Assembly (NCBI RefSeq): GCF_052857255.1
Contig: NC_135505.1
Span: 56,145,868-56,209,867 of the forward strand
DNA length: 64,000 nucleotides
DNA from: Amblyomma americanum
Lineage: Eukaryota; Arthropoda; Arachnida; Ixodida; Ixodidae
Reading direction: 5' to 3'
This document shows, in pieces, positions 10,320 through 23,658 of this stretch. Below the pieces are notes generated by a model. That model made no database searches. It was not told the origin of the DNA and saw only the letters and a program-made list of their open reading frames with translations. The position numbers and the translations under genes were made by a program. Position 1 is the first letter of the stretch. Every line of letters starts with the position of its first letter.

Positions 10320-12194
10320 TGCATTTATTCTGTATTTACACGGAATTGAATCGGCCACAAAAAGAGATATGTTCCCACATTTCTGAGACCATGAAGAAGT
10401 CGGCATAACCCTAAGAAAAAAAAACTGTAACCAACTTCGAGACTCATCGTTAACTTGTTGTCACTTCGCGAATCAGCTAGCGCTAATTATCGCCATACTC
10501 GAGCAAAAAGCCTGTAGATTTTTAAGCGAAATGCATTTGAAGGTTGCCTATGAACTATATGTGGTTTGTCTTCAGTATTCCTTCTGAAGCAGATTTTGCA
10601 TTTATACAGAAACTGGAGACTCGATTCCTTTCTGTAATTGAAACATGCCATGTACGCCACGTCTGTGGCACACTGTATGAGCTAAATGGCAAATGTTTGC
10701 GATTTTCTTTTTTGTTTCCTGCTTTGCCGTGAAAGGTTTTTGAGCATGTTCTCCGGAATTCGCCTCTTCTGGCATGTACGCTTCATGAATAGAAACTTAG
10801 ACGGCATTCGCTTCAAGAAATCAGTGTCTGGCAGAGAGCTGGACAAATTTAAAGCCTGATGTCTCGTTGTTTCTCATTGCTGCCAATAGAACACCGGGTT
10901 CGCTTACGTATATCCGTCACTATGTTCAATATTGCGCGGATCATTCATTTCATCTTTCCTTCTTTTTGCTAGGTTCGATAATTACTAAAGATATGGACTT
11001 AATTCTGTACATCTAGGACAATGCTTGTAGAAAGTTGTACTTTTCATGGTTCTCGAAGGCAACTGCAGCCTTTTTCGAAGAGGCGATTTACGTTGTTGTT
11101 GTTTGCCATTTGTCGATATTTGTCATGCTTTAGAACAAGAGGGTGTAACCCGAATGTGGATTTTTTTTTTTGTGTGGTGTGTACATCTTGACAGAAAAAT
11201 CGCAATAATCGCCTTTTACGAAGAGTGCAAGCTGATTGTTGTGTTACTATGATGTATTTAATATATTGTGCTTGTATTTCTCAAATGCCTATGAACCTAT
11301 GAATATCGCTCAAAGCTGGTGATGTGCAGGAATCGAGCGCGCTATAGGTACCTTTTTAACACGTTACTTGTGTCTAGCTGTTGACAACTGCGGTTCTGTT
11401 GTTCGCACGAAAGATGTTTTAGATAACAAACCCGCAGAGCGTATGCGCAATATTTTTTTGTTTGTGACATGGTGCCACCTGCTTTACTATAACATCTATC
11501 CTGTTACTTTTCTATTCTGATGTATTTGATAAAATGTGTGTGATGCAGCCTTTTTTCTGTACAGTTGAAACTGTAAACAAGAAAAAAATGCTCTGTGTGA
11601 AAACACTCCCTTGTATGTCTGCAACTGAAAGAGGCGGCTCAATGACGGCACAAAATTAAAGTAAGAACAGCTCTGATTGCATTATTCCAGCCTGCATGAG
11701 CTAATGCAGCTTGCGTACTTCGAGAAGCTAGGTAGTATTTCGAGCAAAGGTCTGCGACCCTCTGCGACCCGAGAGTTTATTACGTCTATATGTATGGAAT
11801 GATTAGAAATGAAATATAAAGCTCTTGTGGTTCACTTGTACGATGCAGTTGAATAACTTAATAGCCAAAGGTAAACCAGAATCGAAAGCATTGCTAACGA
11901 AACAAAAACTGAAACAGAGCTGTAGCACGACCTAAAATTGTGGAGGACGAAATTTGCGGTCTGCCCACCCGCTCGGGCCGCTGGCGACAGTGAAGTAGCT
12001 CGGCCGCAGGGCCCTACGGGAGTGTCCGTTCTTTACGAAGTATGTTTCTCCATGGTTCAACTTCTATCCACCATTAGACCTTGACGTCATCATTGGCACG
12101 CGGTAGGTAGTTGTTTCTACAATGCGATTGTAGATGGCGCTACAAGTCTTAATGCGAGATGTGCTGTTTTCTAGTTCCTGCCACAGACGGCGCT
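10320..12194. other. Intergenic, nothing recognised
   Basis: AT-rich DNA with short frames only. No transposon motif, tRNA-like head or tandem repeat was recognised. Confidence 0.55.
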
Positions 12195-12209
12195 GTATTC
12201 TCAAGGTAG

Positions 12210-12330
12210 TAGCAGATTCTACGAAATCTCGAAACGTGATGAATAGTTAGTTGCTGCCGCATTAGCCGCTGTGATCTCTGTGTAGCAGCAGACCCACGAA
12301 ATCTCGAAACGTGCTGAGTAAGAGCTAACG
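12210..12330 (+). repeat. Short direct duplication, about 76-bp period
   Basis: GTAGTAGCAGATTCTACGAA ... ATCTCGAAACGTGATGA is repeated as GTAGCAGCAGACCCACGAA ... ATCTCGAAACGTGCTGA about 76 bp to the right, with a few differences. It is a two-copy local duplication of unknown meaning. Confidence 0.55.
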
Positions 12331-13139
12331 CTCTTAAAAGATGCACTGGTGCGTTTAGGAAAGCTGCGAGGATAGACCGACAGCAACAGCTATCGGAGAG
12401 GTGTAACCGCAAGTAGGTGTGAGAGTCCCCTGCAGAACGCGGCTGACATTCACCAGGCTTTATTTAATATTTGAGGAAAATATTGTACTGCTTTCTTTTG
12501 TGTTTCGGGCGTTTCATGGAAGACTCCGCTTATTCCTGTTTTCTTGTTTCAGCGATGCGCTTACCACATGGTTCCACGTGATGTGAGGTACGTGCTGGCG
12601 GCTGTGGGGTTCTTCAAGGACTTCATTTTGTAATGATTATCCATCGCGTGTGCCGCTGTGTTTAGCGCCATTAGTTAAAACTGAATATTTTATCAATATT
12701 ACAATTTTTATTTTCAAAGTGACAGCCGAAATAATCGAAATGCACAATAGCACCTTTGTCGATATGCAAGCGCTGTTTTCATAGCGATGTTAATCACCCT
12801 CACTTGAAATCCTCCAGTTCTAATCCCGTTTTATTCTTGAGCTCCAAACATTCGAAAGACATCTCTCGTCTTTTTTTTTTTTTGCTTCTGACGCTTATAC
12901 GTAGTTTAATTCCTTGTCTGGAGCTGTTGGCTGAGTCGTGCTTGGGGGCAACACTGGAAGCCAAGGGGGAATGCCCCATTTTTCACACCTCCACCTTATG
13001 CAGCAGACATTGACCATAGTCAAATGTATTTTAAGGAAAACATATACGGCGGAGTAGAATTTGGTTTCTGACAAATTGCGTGTTAGCATCCCACTGGGCG
13101 CCACCGTACTGCTGCAAAGGAAAGCTCTACAGCCTTTTC
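12331..13139. other. Intergenic, nothing recognised
   Basis: No gene, transposon motif or repeat recognised apart from a T run near 12870. Confidence 0.5.
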
Positions 13140-13450
13140 AGAAGATTAGCAGCTGAAGAAAAAGTTTTCCGGCTCCGGAATCGAACTCGAGACAAACGCC
13201 AGTCCAGCGCAATCTTCTAAAATCTAAGCTAACAATGGTGACTAGTCGATTGCAGAGTGAGGCCGAATTGATCAAATGTTAGAAGTGTAGGTTTAATATT
13301 CTACTGGAGCTTTGCTGTTTCTGCTTCGAGTTGCTGATCAATTCGGCTTCGCCAGTGTACTATAGGATATCACCCAAAGCTGCTAAGCGCCTTGGTTAGC
13401 TTAGCTACAGAGTGACTGCCTCGGATACATGGCGGAATCACCTCGATCCA
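13140..13450. repeat. Possible inverted pair of tRNA-like repeats
   Basis: GGCCGAATTGATCA at about 13261 and TGATCAATTCGGC at about 13333 are inverted copies. Further out, TAAGCTAACA and GGTTAGCTTAGCTA also mirror each other. The left part includes CCGGAATCGAACTCGAG, which reads as a B box on the minus strand. A pair of tRNA-derived SINE copies in opposite orientation would explain it, but the match is patchy. Confidence 0.3.
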
Positions 13451-16400
13451 CAGATCAGAAAGAAGTTGAATTAAACTGCACGCTTCTGAAATTGCTGTTC
13501 AGTTTCCTCTGTAGTCGTATGGCTGCACTGGGGTGAATCCTAAGGAATGATTGCTCCCTAAATGATACTGTGTCCATCCTTCTGGCTACAGCACACGTAT
13601 AAGCATTCAGATGACATTGGTCTCTTTTGGCAGTCAGTGAGATCCTTCCAGTCAGAAGTTCGGAAAGCGTTTCTTATTTGATTGCATGCGCTCTTTGTAC
13701 AGACTTGCTACTAATTTGCTTAAGATTTGCTTAAAATTTTATTCTGTATTTTTGTTTGCGTCTGTTGTTCCCCGCTTTTGTGAAAGCTTTTGTCTGTTTT
13801 GTATATACTCTATATTACCATTTTTCTACTTTGTCCTACTTTTGAGCACGAATTTTTAAATTCCAATTCGCCGCTCTCATACGAACAATGTCCTTACCTG
13901 AAGAACAAGGCGATGCGACCGTTGTCTGAAAGATTTCTGACTGTTCCGTACGAATATGAGCGCAGGGAACAAAAACTTATGCCGTAACTATATCTGCGAG
14001 CGCAATACCAGCTAGCGCCGGCGCAAGGAAAGGAGCTTCATTTTCAGGTGGCTGAGCCCACTCGGCCACTGCGGCAGTTTTTTTTTTGCTTCTCATGGGA
14101 TTTATTACACAAGTTTATGTAGTCGTAAGGGCTATATACACACAAAATTTGTAAAGATGGCAGCTAGTGGACGCGGTGCACGACTTTGAAGGAAAATACG
14201 GCGACCCACAGCTACCAAAGCTTAAAGTGGAACCAGGAAAGTAAACCGATCAATAGAAACCACTCCAAAAAAACACTTTCCTTATAAACGCATTTTAAGT
14301 GCAGCATCCATAGAGCATTAAAGAGGTTCAGCGTTGCAGCTAAATATGCGCCGTTTCTACAAGTTGTGCAGTGCAGTCATGAAAATGTCATTGGTTTGCT
14401 AATCATGTTCTTCAGCTCCCACAAAATACCGCACACTCTACCTTTAACGCCTCTAGTAGCCCATTGCTAAAGAGAATTTCTGCGTTGAAGTTAACAAATA
14501 ATATTTTATGTTTTTCGGCATATTGTACGGACGACCGTTTAGAGGAGAAAAATATTCTTTGTATGGAGCCACTCTATAACAGGTAGAACTTTGGAGTGTA
14601 GTTCACGGAAAAGGGTTTTTGTGCAAGGAGGAATCGGCGCTTCGCGCGCTCGAGAATATACAACAATCTCCTTGAAGCTGTCGTGGATTGCGCGTCTCTG
14701 TCTCTATTTCACACGTGTCTCTCTCTGGTATCACGTGCGTCTCTCACTATAAATAAGGAGAAGAATAAAAGCGGTCAATCATTTCTTCAGCCTTGTGTTC
14801 TGTATTACTTCAGTGGTGATCAAGTCTCGAACCATTGGGCAGCAGTGGTGATGGCTTGGCGATGTGAGCCCTGGTTTATATCGAAGCCGAAGACAACTGG
14901 TCAGCTTATCAGCTACGCCTGGAATCGTACTTTGATGACAGTGGTATCACAGGCTGAAAGAAACCGTTATAAAAATGATCTACAGGCTTTCTAGCGAAGT
15001 GCTGTAGACTGCATTGCCTTCCTATAAATATTTTTCCTTTTGTATGTTCATAGTCTGTATGCTCTGTCTACAGGATTTTTACTGCCTATAGACTAGTGCA
15101 TATAATTTTTATAATGAAAGTCTCTATACTGCATCTTCAAATTCAATTGGCTGTCTACAGACTAAGTAATTTTTTGAAAGAGTTAAACGCAAAGTGCTCT
15201 TAACTACGGCGCTGAGTAATGTGAACGTTCATCTGGTAACATCGCGATGCCTTCTTAAAATGGTTTCCTGTGGTTAAAGAGCTAACCCTTCAAGACACGG
15301 TTTCAAAGCTCACCGAGTACCTTGTCCCGAAATGCTAAGAAATAGTGGAATCTAACATGTTTTCACTAAAATTCAGCACACTGGTAAGGCGACCAAAGAT
15401 TCATTACGAAAATGCGAAATATTACTAGCAGGTGCAACTTCGGCAACGACATTGAAGAATGCTGCGTGACAGAATTGTCTTCGTGCTTCGAGATGACGGT
15501 GCCCACACAAGTGGTCTCGCAACGTTACGCTCAGGCTGAAGCAGGCTGAGGACATGGCTTGTCAGATGCAATGGCTGCGTACAAAGCAGACAAAATGCAC
15601 AGTAGGCACCACGTGGGCAACAGCGAGGATGCTCTGCGGGGAAGAAAACAACGGCGCAGCGCGTCTGGTAAAACGCGCGGAAGCACGCTCAACATGAACA
15701 AAAACAAATATTCTTGCTATAGCAAGTAGAAGTTACGCAGTTAATCATTTACCTTGGCTTCTACGCCACCAAATTAGAAGGACAACATGTCAGTAAGCAC
15801 AGCTGGGCGAAAGACCAGGTCGAAGATCATTCATACCTTTCGTAGTGTGGCAAAACCTGGCGTTGAAATCATGACTCGAGACACAGCAATGTTTGTCCAG
15901 CTCGTGGGGAAGCAACCTCTAGTTGTAACAGATGATTTCGCTATGTGGTTATACAGAGTAGATAAACCTGGAGTTTTAACATGATTTGAGGAAAAATTAA
16001 AATTTCACTGTAGTGCTGCGACTCTGGAGCTTCAAGAATAGCTTGAGAGAATACAACGAGCATCTTGGTTTTCAGCAAAGTTAGATATGTGTTATATATG
16101 GATTTAGAGTACCCAGCTCAGTTCTTGCTGCAGTTTTAAAATCGAGTAACTTACCAGGTGATGCTTAAGGCATGTTACAGTGGAAATATCTTACGCACCC
16201 TCTTGCAAAAACGAGTGTCCTCCAGCGGCTTCCAGCATGAAACCAGTATCGTTTTTGCACCGGTTTCGGCTGTGAACTCTAGGTGTCGGCGAATTTTTGC
16301 GCCAGCTGGGATGGGAAGATGCTATTTTCGTTGTTAGGATAGACGTAAACGCTGGAATGTACTTTGGCATGCTGGTTTTCCACTGGTACATCACTAACGG

Positions 16401-17464
16401 CACTGGATGAATTGCTTCAGAGGTTGGCACCTCGCTGGTGTCAGTGTCAGTTTAGAAACAGCCGGCAGTCCTGAAACTAGGAGCCGAGAAATCTAGAAAA
16501 TGAACCATAATGTGGTAGAAAACGCTGTTTTTCGGCGTCTGAGTTTTGAACTGAATACAAAATGAGTACAATTTCTTGTTGTTTTAAGTGTTTAGATGGA
16601 TGAGCCGTTCGTTAATAAGCTAGCGCAGTCGACGTAGCGCATATTCCCAGATCAGGCATTGGCGAACAAACTGCAAGAGAAAACCGAATGAAAAAATATA
16701 GGCTATCATCACAAACTTAGAACATATGTTTGAAGACACTGAAATACAGTGGCTACCACCAAAATAGGCCTAGCTAGCTTCATCGCAGGCTACCAACGAA
16801 GCCTGCGAAGTAGCGAGCTCACGCTCGGTCTCTTCCCTGCCCCGGCCATGTGAGATCAGTGGTGCAATAAGACTAAAACAATAAAAAAACAGTCTACCGA
16901 ACGATGAAGCTGTGTGTAAAAAGAAAAAAAAAAGAGCACACACTGCGTATTTGAGCTATTTTCTGTGTTTCTTCAATGTTGCACTCTTGCTCTCAGTACC
17001 AATGCTGAGCCGTCGATCACCAAACGCTTCCTGATGGATTGACATCTACTATACGAGGCTTAGTTGGAATTAAAAGTTGGCCTTCGCTGCACCGTGGGCT
17101 GGTTGCGAAGCTACGACGCGCAATATGCCAGCGAGTTTTGCGCTTGAGCTACGTGTGTAGCGACAACTTGTACGCGGCACAAGAGGACAGCCAAACAGCC
17201 AGCGCTGTGAAATTTTAGGTTTTAAAATCTTTTCGTGCAAACTAGTGCCCTCGAAGAAATTCAGAACATCAGTGGCAAACCTCGAGAGCCTGCAAGCAGC
17301 TTCGTCTTCAGGGCTCCTTCAGCGGTAATCGCTTAGCCGCGGCCGCCGGTTCACTTCGTGATTAGAACCGGCGGCGCTGAACTGTTTATTTGAGCCTTGT
17401 CATTGCAAAGTACAAACGAAGCAAGCGCTTACCATGCCATCGTTGTGGTGTAGTAGTGTAATGG
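13451..17464. other. Intergenic, nothing recognised
   Basis: Four kilobases without a credible gene or repeat. Open frames such as those at 13790-13987, 14683-14994 and 15787-15984 are short, have no domain I know and lack supporting features. The direct words CTGTCTACAG / CTGTCTACAGACTA around 15065-15165 are short and degenerate. Confidence 0.5.
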
Positions 17465-17479
17465 TTGAAAAATAGCCAT

Positions 17480-18045
17480 CTATCACGCCGTTGTACAGGG
17501 GATAAACACTACACATTGCAGGGGCCTACCATTTTGAATGAAATTAAATCTGCCGTGTCTGACCTGACAGCTCAGAAATCTCCTGGGCCAGATGGCATTA
17601 CTAGCGAGTTCTATAAAACATTTTCCACTTGCCTAGTGCCTGCCTGGGTGGAGGGTTTCCAGGCTTCTTGCGATGTTGGTTTTTTTTTGCCTCCACTTTC
17701 TATTCTGGGCGTGCTAGATTAATTCCAAAAAGCATAGGGTAAAATCTGTTGAAAACAGCTGAGGGATATCACCCAGTTTCCGTCTGCACTGTAGATTGCA
17801 ATCTTTTTGCAAATGTTCTTTGCAATCGTCTGCAGCTAGTTGTCGCTTACTTAATAGGCACGCGTCAGGTCTGCGGTATCAGAGGCCGAAGAATCCAAAC
17901 CCATATTCATATTACACGTTCAGTATTTGAGACACTATCAGATGAGGTCAAACAAGTAGCTCTAATTAAGATTGCCATTGCCAATGTCTTTGACAAAGTT
18001 CATCACAATTTCTTGTTTGCGCCTTATAGCATGCAAATATAGCAG
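17480..18045 (+). pseudogene. LINE RT fragment, L1/Tx1-like
   Basis: Two plus-strand pieces in different frames belong to one LINE reverse transcriptase. The first (about 17527-17660) has the classic pre-RT motif KSPGPDGITSEFYKTF. The second (about 17749-18042) has YHPVSVCTVDCNLFANVLCN, followed by a stretch ending in a decayed motif A (VALIKIAIANVFDKVHHNFL). The catalytic aspartate of motif A, expected where IAIA reads, is not preserved. The style, with FYK after the PGPDG box, is that of the L1/Tx1 group (inference). Truncated at both ends; it abuts a different LINE. Confidence 0.8.
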
Positions 18046-18115
18046 ATGTTTTGCTTAGGGGCATAAGACTGTTTTATAAGGAGTCCTGTACCAGGCTAAC
18101 TGTTAACCAAGAGCT

Positions 18116-18150
18116 TCAGCAGAGACAGCTGTCAGCAGAGACAGCTGTCC
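18116..18150 (+). repeat. Exact 17-bp tandem duplication
   Basis: TCAGCAGAGACAGCTGT occurs twice head to tail, at the junction between two unrelated LINE remnants. It may be a repair scar. Confidence 0.6.
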
Positions 18151-18171
18151 AGATCTTACGCTTGTGAAAAA

Positions 18172-20640
18172 GTGTCTGCAGACCACGTCTGTAAGGCCCT
18201 GGACAGTTATCAATGGGACAAAAAAGCCCTCATTGCAGAACTTGGACGGAAATTCCTCTCTGTGGGATTCTCTTACCCTATCCTTGCGTCCACCGCCGCA
18301 ACCAATGAAGAGATAGACGAAGGATGTAAAGTTCGAGAAACTGAGAGCGGATCTTGAAGCCATGGGTAAGAACACCGCGCCTTGACCGGACCAGATAAAC
18401 ACCAAGTTGCTCTTTAACGTGGACGACACCTTAGGAAAGCTAGTGAAATACTTCGACACGCTGTCTGCTGGAAGAATGGACCACATGCCCGACTCCTGGA
18501 ACCTGGCTATAGTACGATTTATTCCCGAGCCCAAAGAGCCATGCGATATTCACCATTTACGACCGACCTCCCTGACGCCATGTCTGGGTAAACTTTTCGA
18601 GAGGGTTGTGAACGCCCGACTGAAGAGACTCCTGAGGAATAATGATATTCTTGCAGACAAGCTGTACGGGTTTAGAAAAAAGCGGTCTACACAGGATATT
18701 CTTCTTTGTATTAGAGAGGATATTCTCGACAACCCCGGCAGATGCCAGCTCAAGGCCATTTTTGAGCTCTATTTAAAAGGGGCCAGTTGACAATGTCACC
18801 CACCAAGGTATAGATGGGAAGCTTAAGAGAATCAACTCTGGCGACCATACATATAATTACGTGAGAGACTTCCTCTCCAACAGGAAAACGTCAATAAGAA
18901 GCGGTGAACGGACCTGCCCTCAGTTCAATCTAGGTTCCAAGAGCACTCCGCAGGGAGCGGTCTTTTCTCCACTTCACTTAAACCTGACCATGCGTGGCTT
19001 ACCAGAGAAGATAGACCCCATGCAATGCATTCAGCACGGCATAAACGGCGATGACATTATGGTCTGGAGTTGCAGCGGTAATGAAGGGGAAATTCCAGAC
19101 CGCCTTCAGGAAGCAGGGACGTCGTGCGCCAGCATGCGGCGAGACCTGGTTTAACGTGCACCCGCGAGAAATCCGAGTTACTCCTGGTCGACCATGGGAA
19201 GAACCATAATAAGGAACTTTGCAGCCCACTCCCTCTGTCCCTATTACGGTCGAGGGTATGAGCATTCCGATCAAGAAAGAAATCAAAATCCTCGGAGCCA
19301 TCATACCAAGCGGCAACACTAACTCCTGAACAGTCAGACAGATACCAGCCTAATCCGAGGAAGTCTCCAAAATGCTACGCCGGGTAATCAAGAAACAAAA
19401 TGGGCTAAGAGAAAAGCAAGCCGTAAGATTAGTTCAGACGTTCATTCTTTCTAAGATAACATACGCCACACCGTACTTGCGGGTTAGCAAAAAGGAGAAA
19501 AACCAACAGGATATTATTATTCGGAAGGCAATTAAGGAGGCGGTGGGACTCTATGAAATTCCAGTCAGCACTTACTACAGCTGGGGATCCATAACACCAT
19601 CCAGGAACTGATAGAGGCCCACCGTGTCGAATAAATTGTCAGGCTCTCAACGTCTAAGCCTGGCAGGAAAATATTGCAGACGCCGATAATCTGTCCATCC
19701 CGGAAAGGCGCCGACAAGATCTACATACCCATGCCGATGAGATCACACAACACGACTCACCCCGTTCCCAAGCGCTAGGATGAGGAACACAACAGAGGAC
19801 GCAAACTAGCCAGCGCTGGACACCTTTCTAAGCGCTGGGATGTAAACAAGGACACGATCTAAGGCAATGTGGCAGGAGCCGCTTACGGGGTCGCGGCAGT
19901 TCAGCAGTTTCATCCGGGGGGATATAATTGGAAGCAGTCTTATCCAGGTGGTGGACACCACATGGGCTGAAGAAGCAGCTATCACACTAGCGACATCAAA
20001 TAACAGCGAGGCAACTGTTATGTCCGACTCACAAGCAGAGGTACGCAATTGGCTGACAGGTCGCGTTGGCGTTCCATATTTTGAAATTTTGGAAACGTCT
20101 AATCCTTAGAACGTCCAGATCTTCTGTACACCGGGGCACCTCTCAACGCAATGAGGTGGCCAAAACAGCTGCTCGAACTCTTCTTCTCCGAGCATCTACC
20201 ACGCGGCCTCTCTGAAACAGTTAACAACCTCTCAGCCTTACTAAGCTACGCAGAAATTTCGGAGTATTATTTCACAAGAAGGAACTATCCTCTTCCTGAC
20301 AAAACCTTTAGCAAATTTGAAGAGAACATGATCAGGGGACTATAAACTAATACTCTGCCCCATCCCTACTTGATTTGTGAATGGTATCCAGACATCTACG
20401 ATTCGTTTTTCCCCTACTGTGGAGCAGTTGGCACACCCTTTAGCACAGTTTGGGAATGTCAAGAAAACGCAGACTTGGACAGCAATCCCGATCCGACATT
20501 TGAGGGCTGCGAGGCAATCCTTCATAGCCACAGTCCCCTAGACCAGAAATCGCTGGTTGAGAGGGGCCGTAATATGATGGAGACCAGTGGGTTCTCCTTT
20601 CGAACCCACCAGTATTTATGCTTTTAATAAATGTTTTTTC
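18172..20640 (+). pseudogene. LINE with RNase H domain, 5' truncated, frameshifted
   Basis: A second, unrelated LINE on the plus strand, readable almost to its 3' end. In order: NTAP..PDQINTK (pre-RT), SWNLAIVRFIPEPKEPCDIH, RPTSLTPCLGKLFERVV, YGFRKKRSTQDILL, the STPQGAVFSPL box (about 18940), and NGDDIMVW at about 19045 in place of YADD. Then come the post-RT thumb (19372-19611), an RNase H segment (19867-20109, with WAEEAAITLA and VMSDSQAEVRNWL), and a C-terminal tail to 20627. RNase H in a LINE is typical of the I group. Frames change repeatedly and stops occur, so it is inactive. AATAAA at about 20626 probably marks the old 3' end. Confidence 0.85.
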
Positions 20641-20749
20641 TTCTCCTCCAGCTCCTCCTCCTCCTCCTAACAGACTTCTCTCGAGTTGAACCGCCTTCCC
20701 CCATAATGCAGTCATTAAAGATAGCCTACAATCTCGAGATACGCTAGCT

Positions 20750-20822
20750 AACTTCGTTTTTTCAGGAGACAGTTGAATTTGTGTTTCAGTACTCTATATT
20801 GCCTTTGGTCCAGACGGCACAA

Positions 20823-20864
<42 letters not shown>
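20750..20864 (+). repeat. (AAAT)n microsatellite behind a LINE-like tail
   Basis: Eleven tetranucleotide units (20821-20864) follow TGCCTTTGGTCCAGACGGCA. Such tails commonly mark the 3' end of a LINE insertion. The body of that element is not identifiable. Confidence 0.6.
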
Positions 20865-20867
<3 letters not shown>

Positions 20868-20999
20868 ACCAAATATATTATGGGTGGTTGTATAACGATT
20901 GTGCCGAAAATCTTTGCAGTGTTCATTCTTCATATCTGCCGCCACGGCGCGTATCGCTTAGTTTGCTACGTTAGACGGGAGAAGGTTAATCTCAATTGA

Positions 21000-21290
21000 T
21001 TGCAGCCAGGCAGAGCTGATTGCACGTTGTTCCAGAATGTTCTAGTAACTTTTCACGCTCTGTCTAGAAAATTCGCTATCAGGTTTAAAGTGAGCACGAA
21101 CGACAGCGGCGGGTATTCAGTTAGACGACCACCGAGCACGCTTGTTCCTACGCCGCTGCCGAGTGATTCAGTACATTGCGTGCGCAATTCAGCCCAAATA
21201 AAGACTTTTGTTTAGACACCATTTTCGCAGCCTTTCTACTCTCTGGAGTGCAGTCACCACTTCTTGAAATCTGGTGGGGGCACTGGGTAG
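21000..21290 (+). repeat. LTR-like fragment with primer-binding-site look
   Basis: The segment ends with a polyadenylation signal (CCCAAATAAAGACTTTTG, about 21195) and a TG-rich stretch. About 70 bp further is TCTGGTGGGGGCACTGGG, which resembles the primer-binding site that follows the 5' LTR in many arthropod LTR elements. The 5' boundary is not certain and no partner LTR is in the window. Inference from layout only. Confidence 0.4.
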
Positions 21291-21424
21291 CGATACCAGT
21301 ACTTCTGTACTGGGATCTGTACCATGTTAGATGACAATCTCTATCGCTAAGTATTTTAAAAAGTATGCAAGTATCAATATTTTACAGGTCCTATAGGTAA
21401 AAAAAAATGTGGTTATGCTGACAG

Positions 21425-22195
21425 TAAAAATAATAATCAAAATCGTCATCATCAACATCAGCCTGAATACGCCCTCTGCAGAGCAAAGGCCTCTCCCATG
21501 TCTTTGTGTGTAACCTGGTGGCTACCATACACCAGCAAACTTCCTAATCTCATCCGCTCACCTAACTTTCTGCCGCTTCCTGCTACGCTTTCCTTCTCTT
21601 TGAATTCACTCTGTTACTGTTAAGGACCCGCAATTATTTTGCCTTCGCAATGAATGTCCTACCCAAGCCCCTTTATACCTACTGATTTCGACTAGGAAGT
21701 CAATAACTCGCGTTTGTTCGCTCACCCAATTTGTCCGCTTCTTGTCTCTTAAAGCTGCACCTATCTTTTTTCTTTCCATGGCTCGCTGTGTTGTCCTTAA
21801 CTTAAGCTGACCTCTTCGTTTTTCTGCCCCTTAGGTGAGTACAGGTAGGATACAGCTGTTGTATACTTCTCTCAAAAAGATTAATGCTAAATTGCCATTC
21901 ATTGTAGAATGAAACCTGAATTATGCGCTCCACCCCAATCTTATCCTTCCAGTTATTTCCTTCCCATGATCTTGATCAGCCCGTACCGGGCCTAAGTTGA
22001 CATATTCCCTTACCACTTATAGCACCTCGCTACCAGTTGTGAACTGCTGTTTCATTGCGAGACTGTTGAACATTACTTTGGTTTTCTGCATGTTACTTTT
22101 AAGACCTACCTTTCTACTCGTCCTGTATAAGTCATTAATCATGCTTGGCAGCTCATTTTCTGAGTGACGTAAGAGGGCAATGTCATCTGCAATGT
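21425..22195 (-). pseudogene. RTE-like LINE, RT C-terminal part
   Basis: On the minus strand from about 22190 the translation gives IADDIALLRHSENELPSMIN, a YADD-box variant with the IALL continuation usual in the RTE/BovB group. It then runs through SRKVGLKSNMQKTKVM and a C-terminal region with YKGAWVGHSLRR toward a GATGATGATG-like tail at 21440-21455. Frameshifts and stops are present. A second fragment of the same family lies at 46170-46365. Confidence 0.75.
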
Positions 22196-22520
22196 TATGA
22201 AGGCAATGTCATTGTGAGACTAAAAATGAAATAGATTTCATGCGATGTGCTCACCCTGGTATCGTGCAGGCTGTATGGCTGTATAAAAAATATCAGTGCA
22301 TTCCTATCATAGTTGGCAAATAGGCCATTCTCGAGCATGCAGACAATTGCTCTGGAGGGTAGAACGCTGGCATTAGTTTTAGGATAGCAGACCATATAGT
22401 CATCAACGAAGACCAGTTAAATAAAAGACTGAAGGGGAGGTCATTAATGAATGCCAGAAAAAGGGAAGGCCCAAGGAAACACCCTTGGGGTTGCCTTGGA
22501 TTGCAAAAAAAGAAAGGCAC
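22195..22520 (-). pseudogene. Jockey/CR1-like LINE RT fragment
   Basis: Minus-strand frames show QPQGCFLGPSLFLAFINDLP (RT motif B) and, shortly after in another frame, VFVDDYMV, a degenerate form of the ADD catalytic box. This differs in style from the RTE-like fragment immediately to its left, so two unrelated LINE scraps abut. Only about 110 codons survive. Confidence 0.75.
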
Positions 22521-23658
22521 GATGAGTAAAAGTTAGCCTGGGCTAAGTTCTGACAGCCAGCCAGGATCACGTGCATCCAGTGCTATGAGTGATTTTATCC
22601 TGCTTTCTTAGAGATCCTGGTGCAAGTGCATGCCACAAAAAGTGAGCTGTTGGCTTCATAGGAACGCTTAAATAAAGCGCGCGAATTTGGAAGGCGCAAT
22701 TTAATGGGCCGCAAAAGTCTCGCAGAGTTAGTGTGCAGCTTTTTTCACGATTGGGAACAAATGCTAGTCATTGAAATCGAGCGATAGTTTCTGTGTGATG
22801 ACAAGCAAGACGTATTTGAGAGAGGCAGCAAATTACTTACACTTTAAACACTATATATAGAATAATGTACACACTGCTTTTGCAGATTGTTCTGCTGTTG
22901 CCCTGGCTAAGTGCCACAGGACTTGGGCAGAGGATACTGTAGCAGTAGCTGGTGGCAAAACAACAAGATGAAACTGCAGTTAGAGACGAGAAGAACAGAG
23001 CTAGAATTGCTGTCTGAAGTAGTAGTATTGTCTGTTCTTTGGTGTCGTCCTTGTTCCATAGCGTTGTTTTATCATCTCCAGAGGGCTCATTATCAATATG
23101 TCGTTTTAAAGTGATGATGGTAGGTAAAGCTGGCTAATATTTTTCAACCATCAAACTACTGTGCCATACAGCACATTATTCTAATCAGCTTGCGTAGTTT
23201 GCAAAGAACAAATTTACTTATTGTATCAGGTAGTTAGCAGCAGTGATTTGGTCCTTGTGGCTTTATCGGAACAAAAAAAAATGTACATGTTTGTAGCGGC
23301 ACCACCGGTATCACCCAACACTGCAGGCAGTTCCCGCCTATGAAGGCGACACCGAGGAGCATCCTGGTTGGGCCCGAACTCTACTCCTTTTCTCATCAAA
23401 ACGTTCCTGTTTTCAGCACTTAACCGCCAATTGTCTTGGCCTCTCCCACATAGTGGTTAAGCATGTGCCAGCATTATTTGAGGCCAACAAACCAACCAGC
23501 CCTTCTGGCGCTAGCTTGTTTCTGCTGGTTCAACGCAGCGCATTGAAGTCTTGTACAACTGCCAAAAAATAAGCCCATGTTTGCATCATCCCGGCCTAAT
23601 GCTGGCTGACGCGACAAACGTGTGACTCCCGACTTTAGCTAGAACAGCCGTACGCAGC
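22521..23658. other. Intergenic, nothing recognised
   Basis: No convincing gene. The right-hand part may be the leader of the adjoining gag-bearing element, but I could not find an LTR or primer-binding site. Confidence 0.45.
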
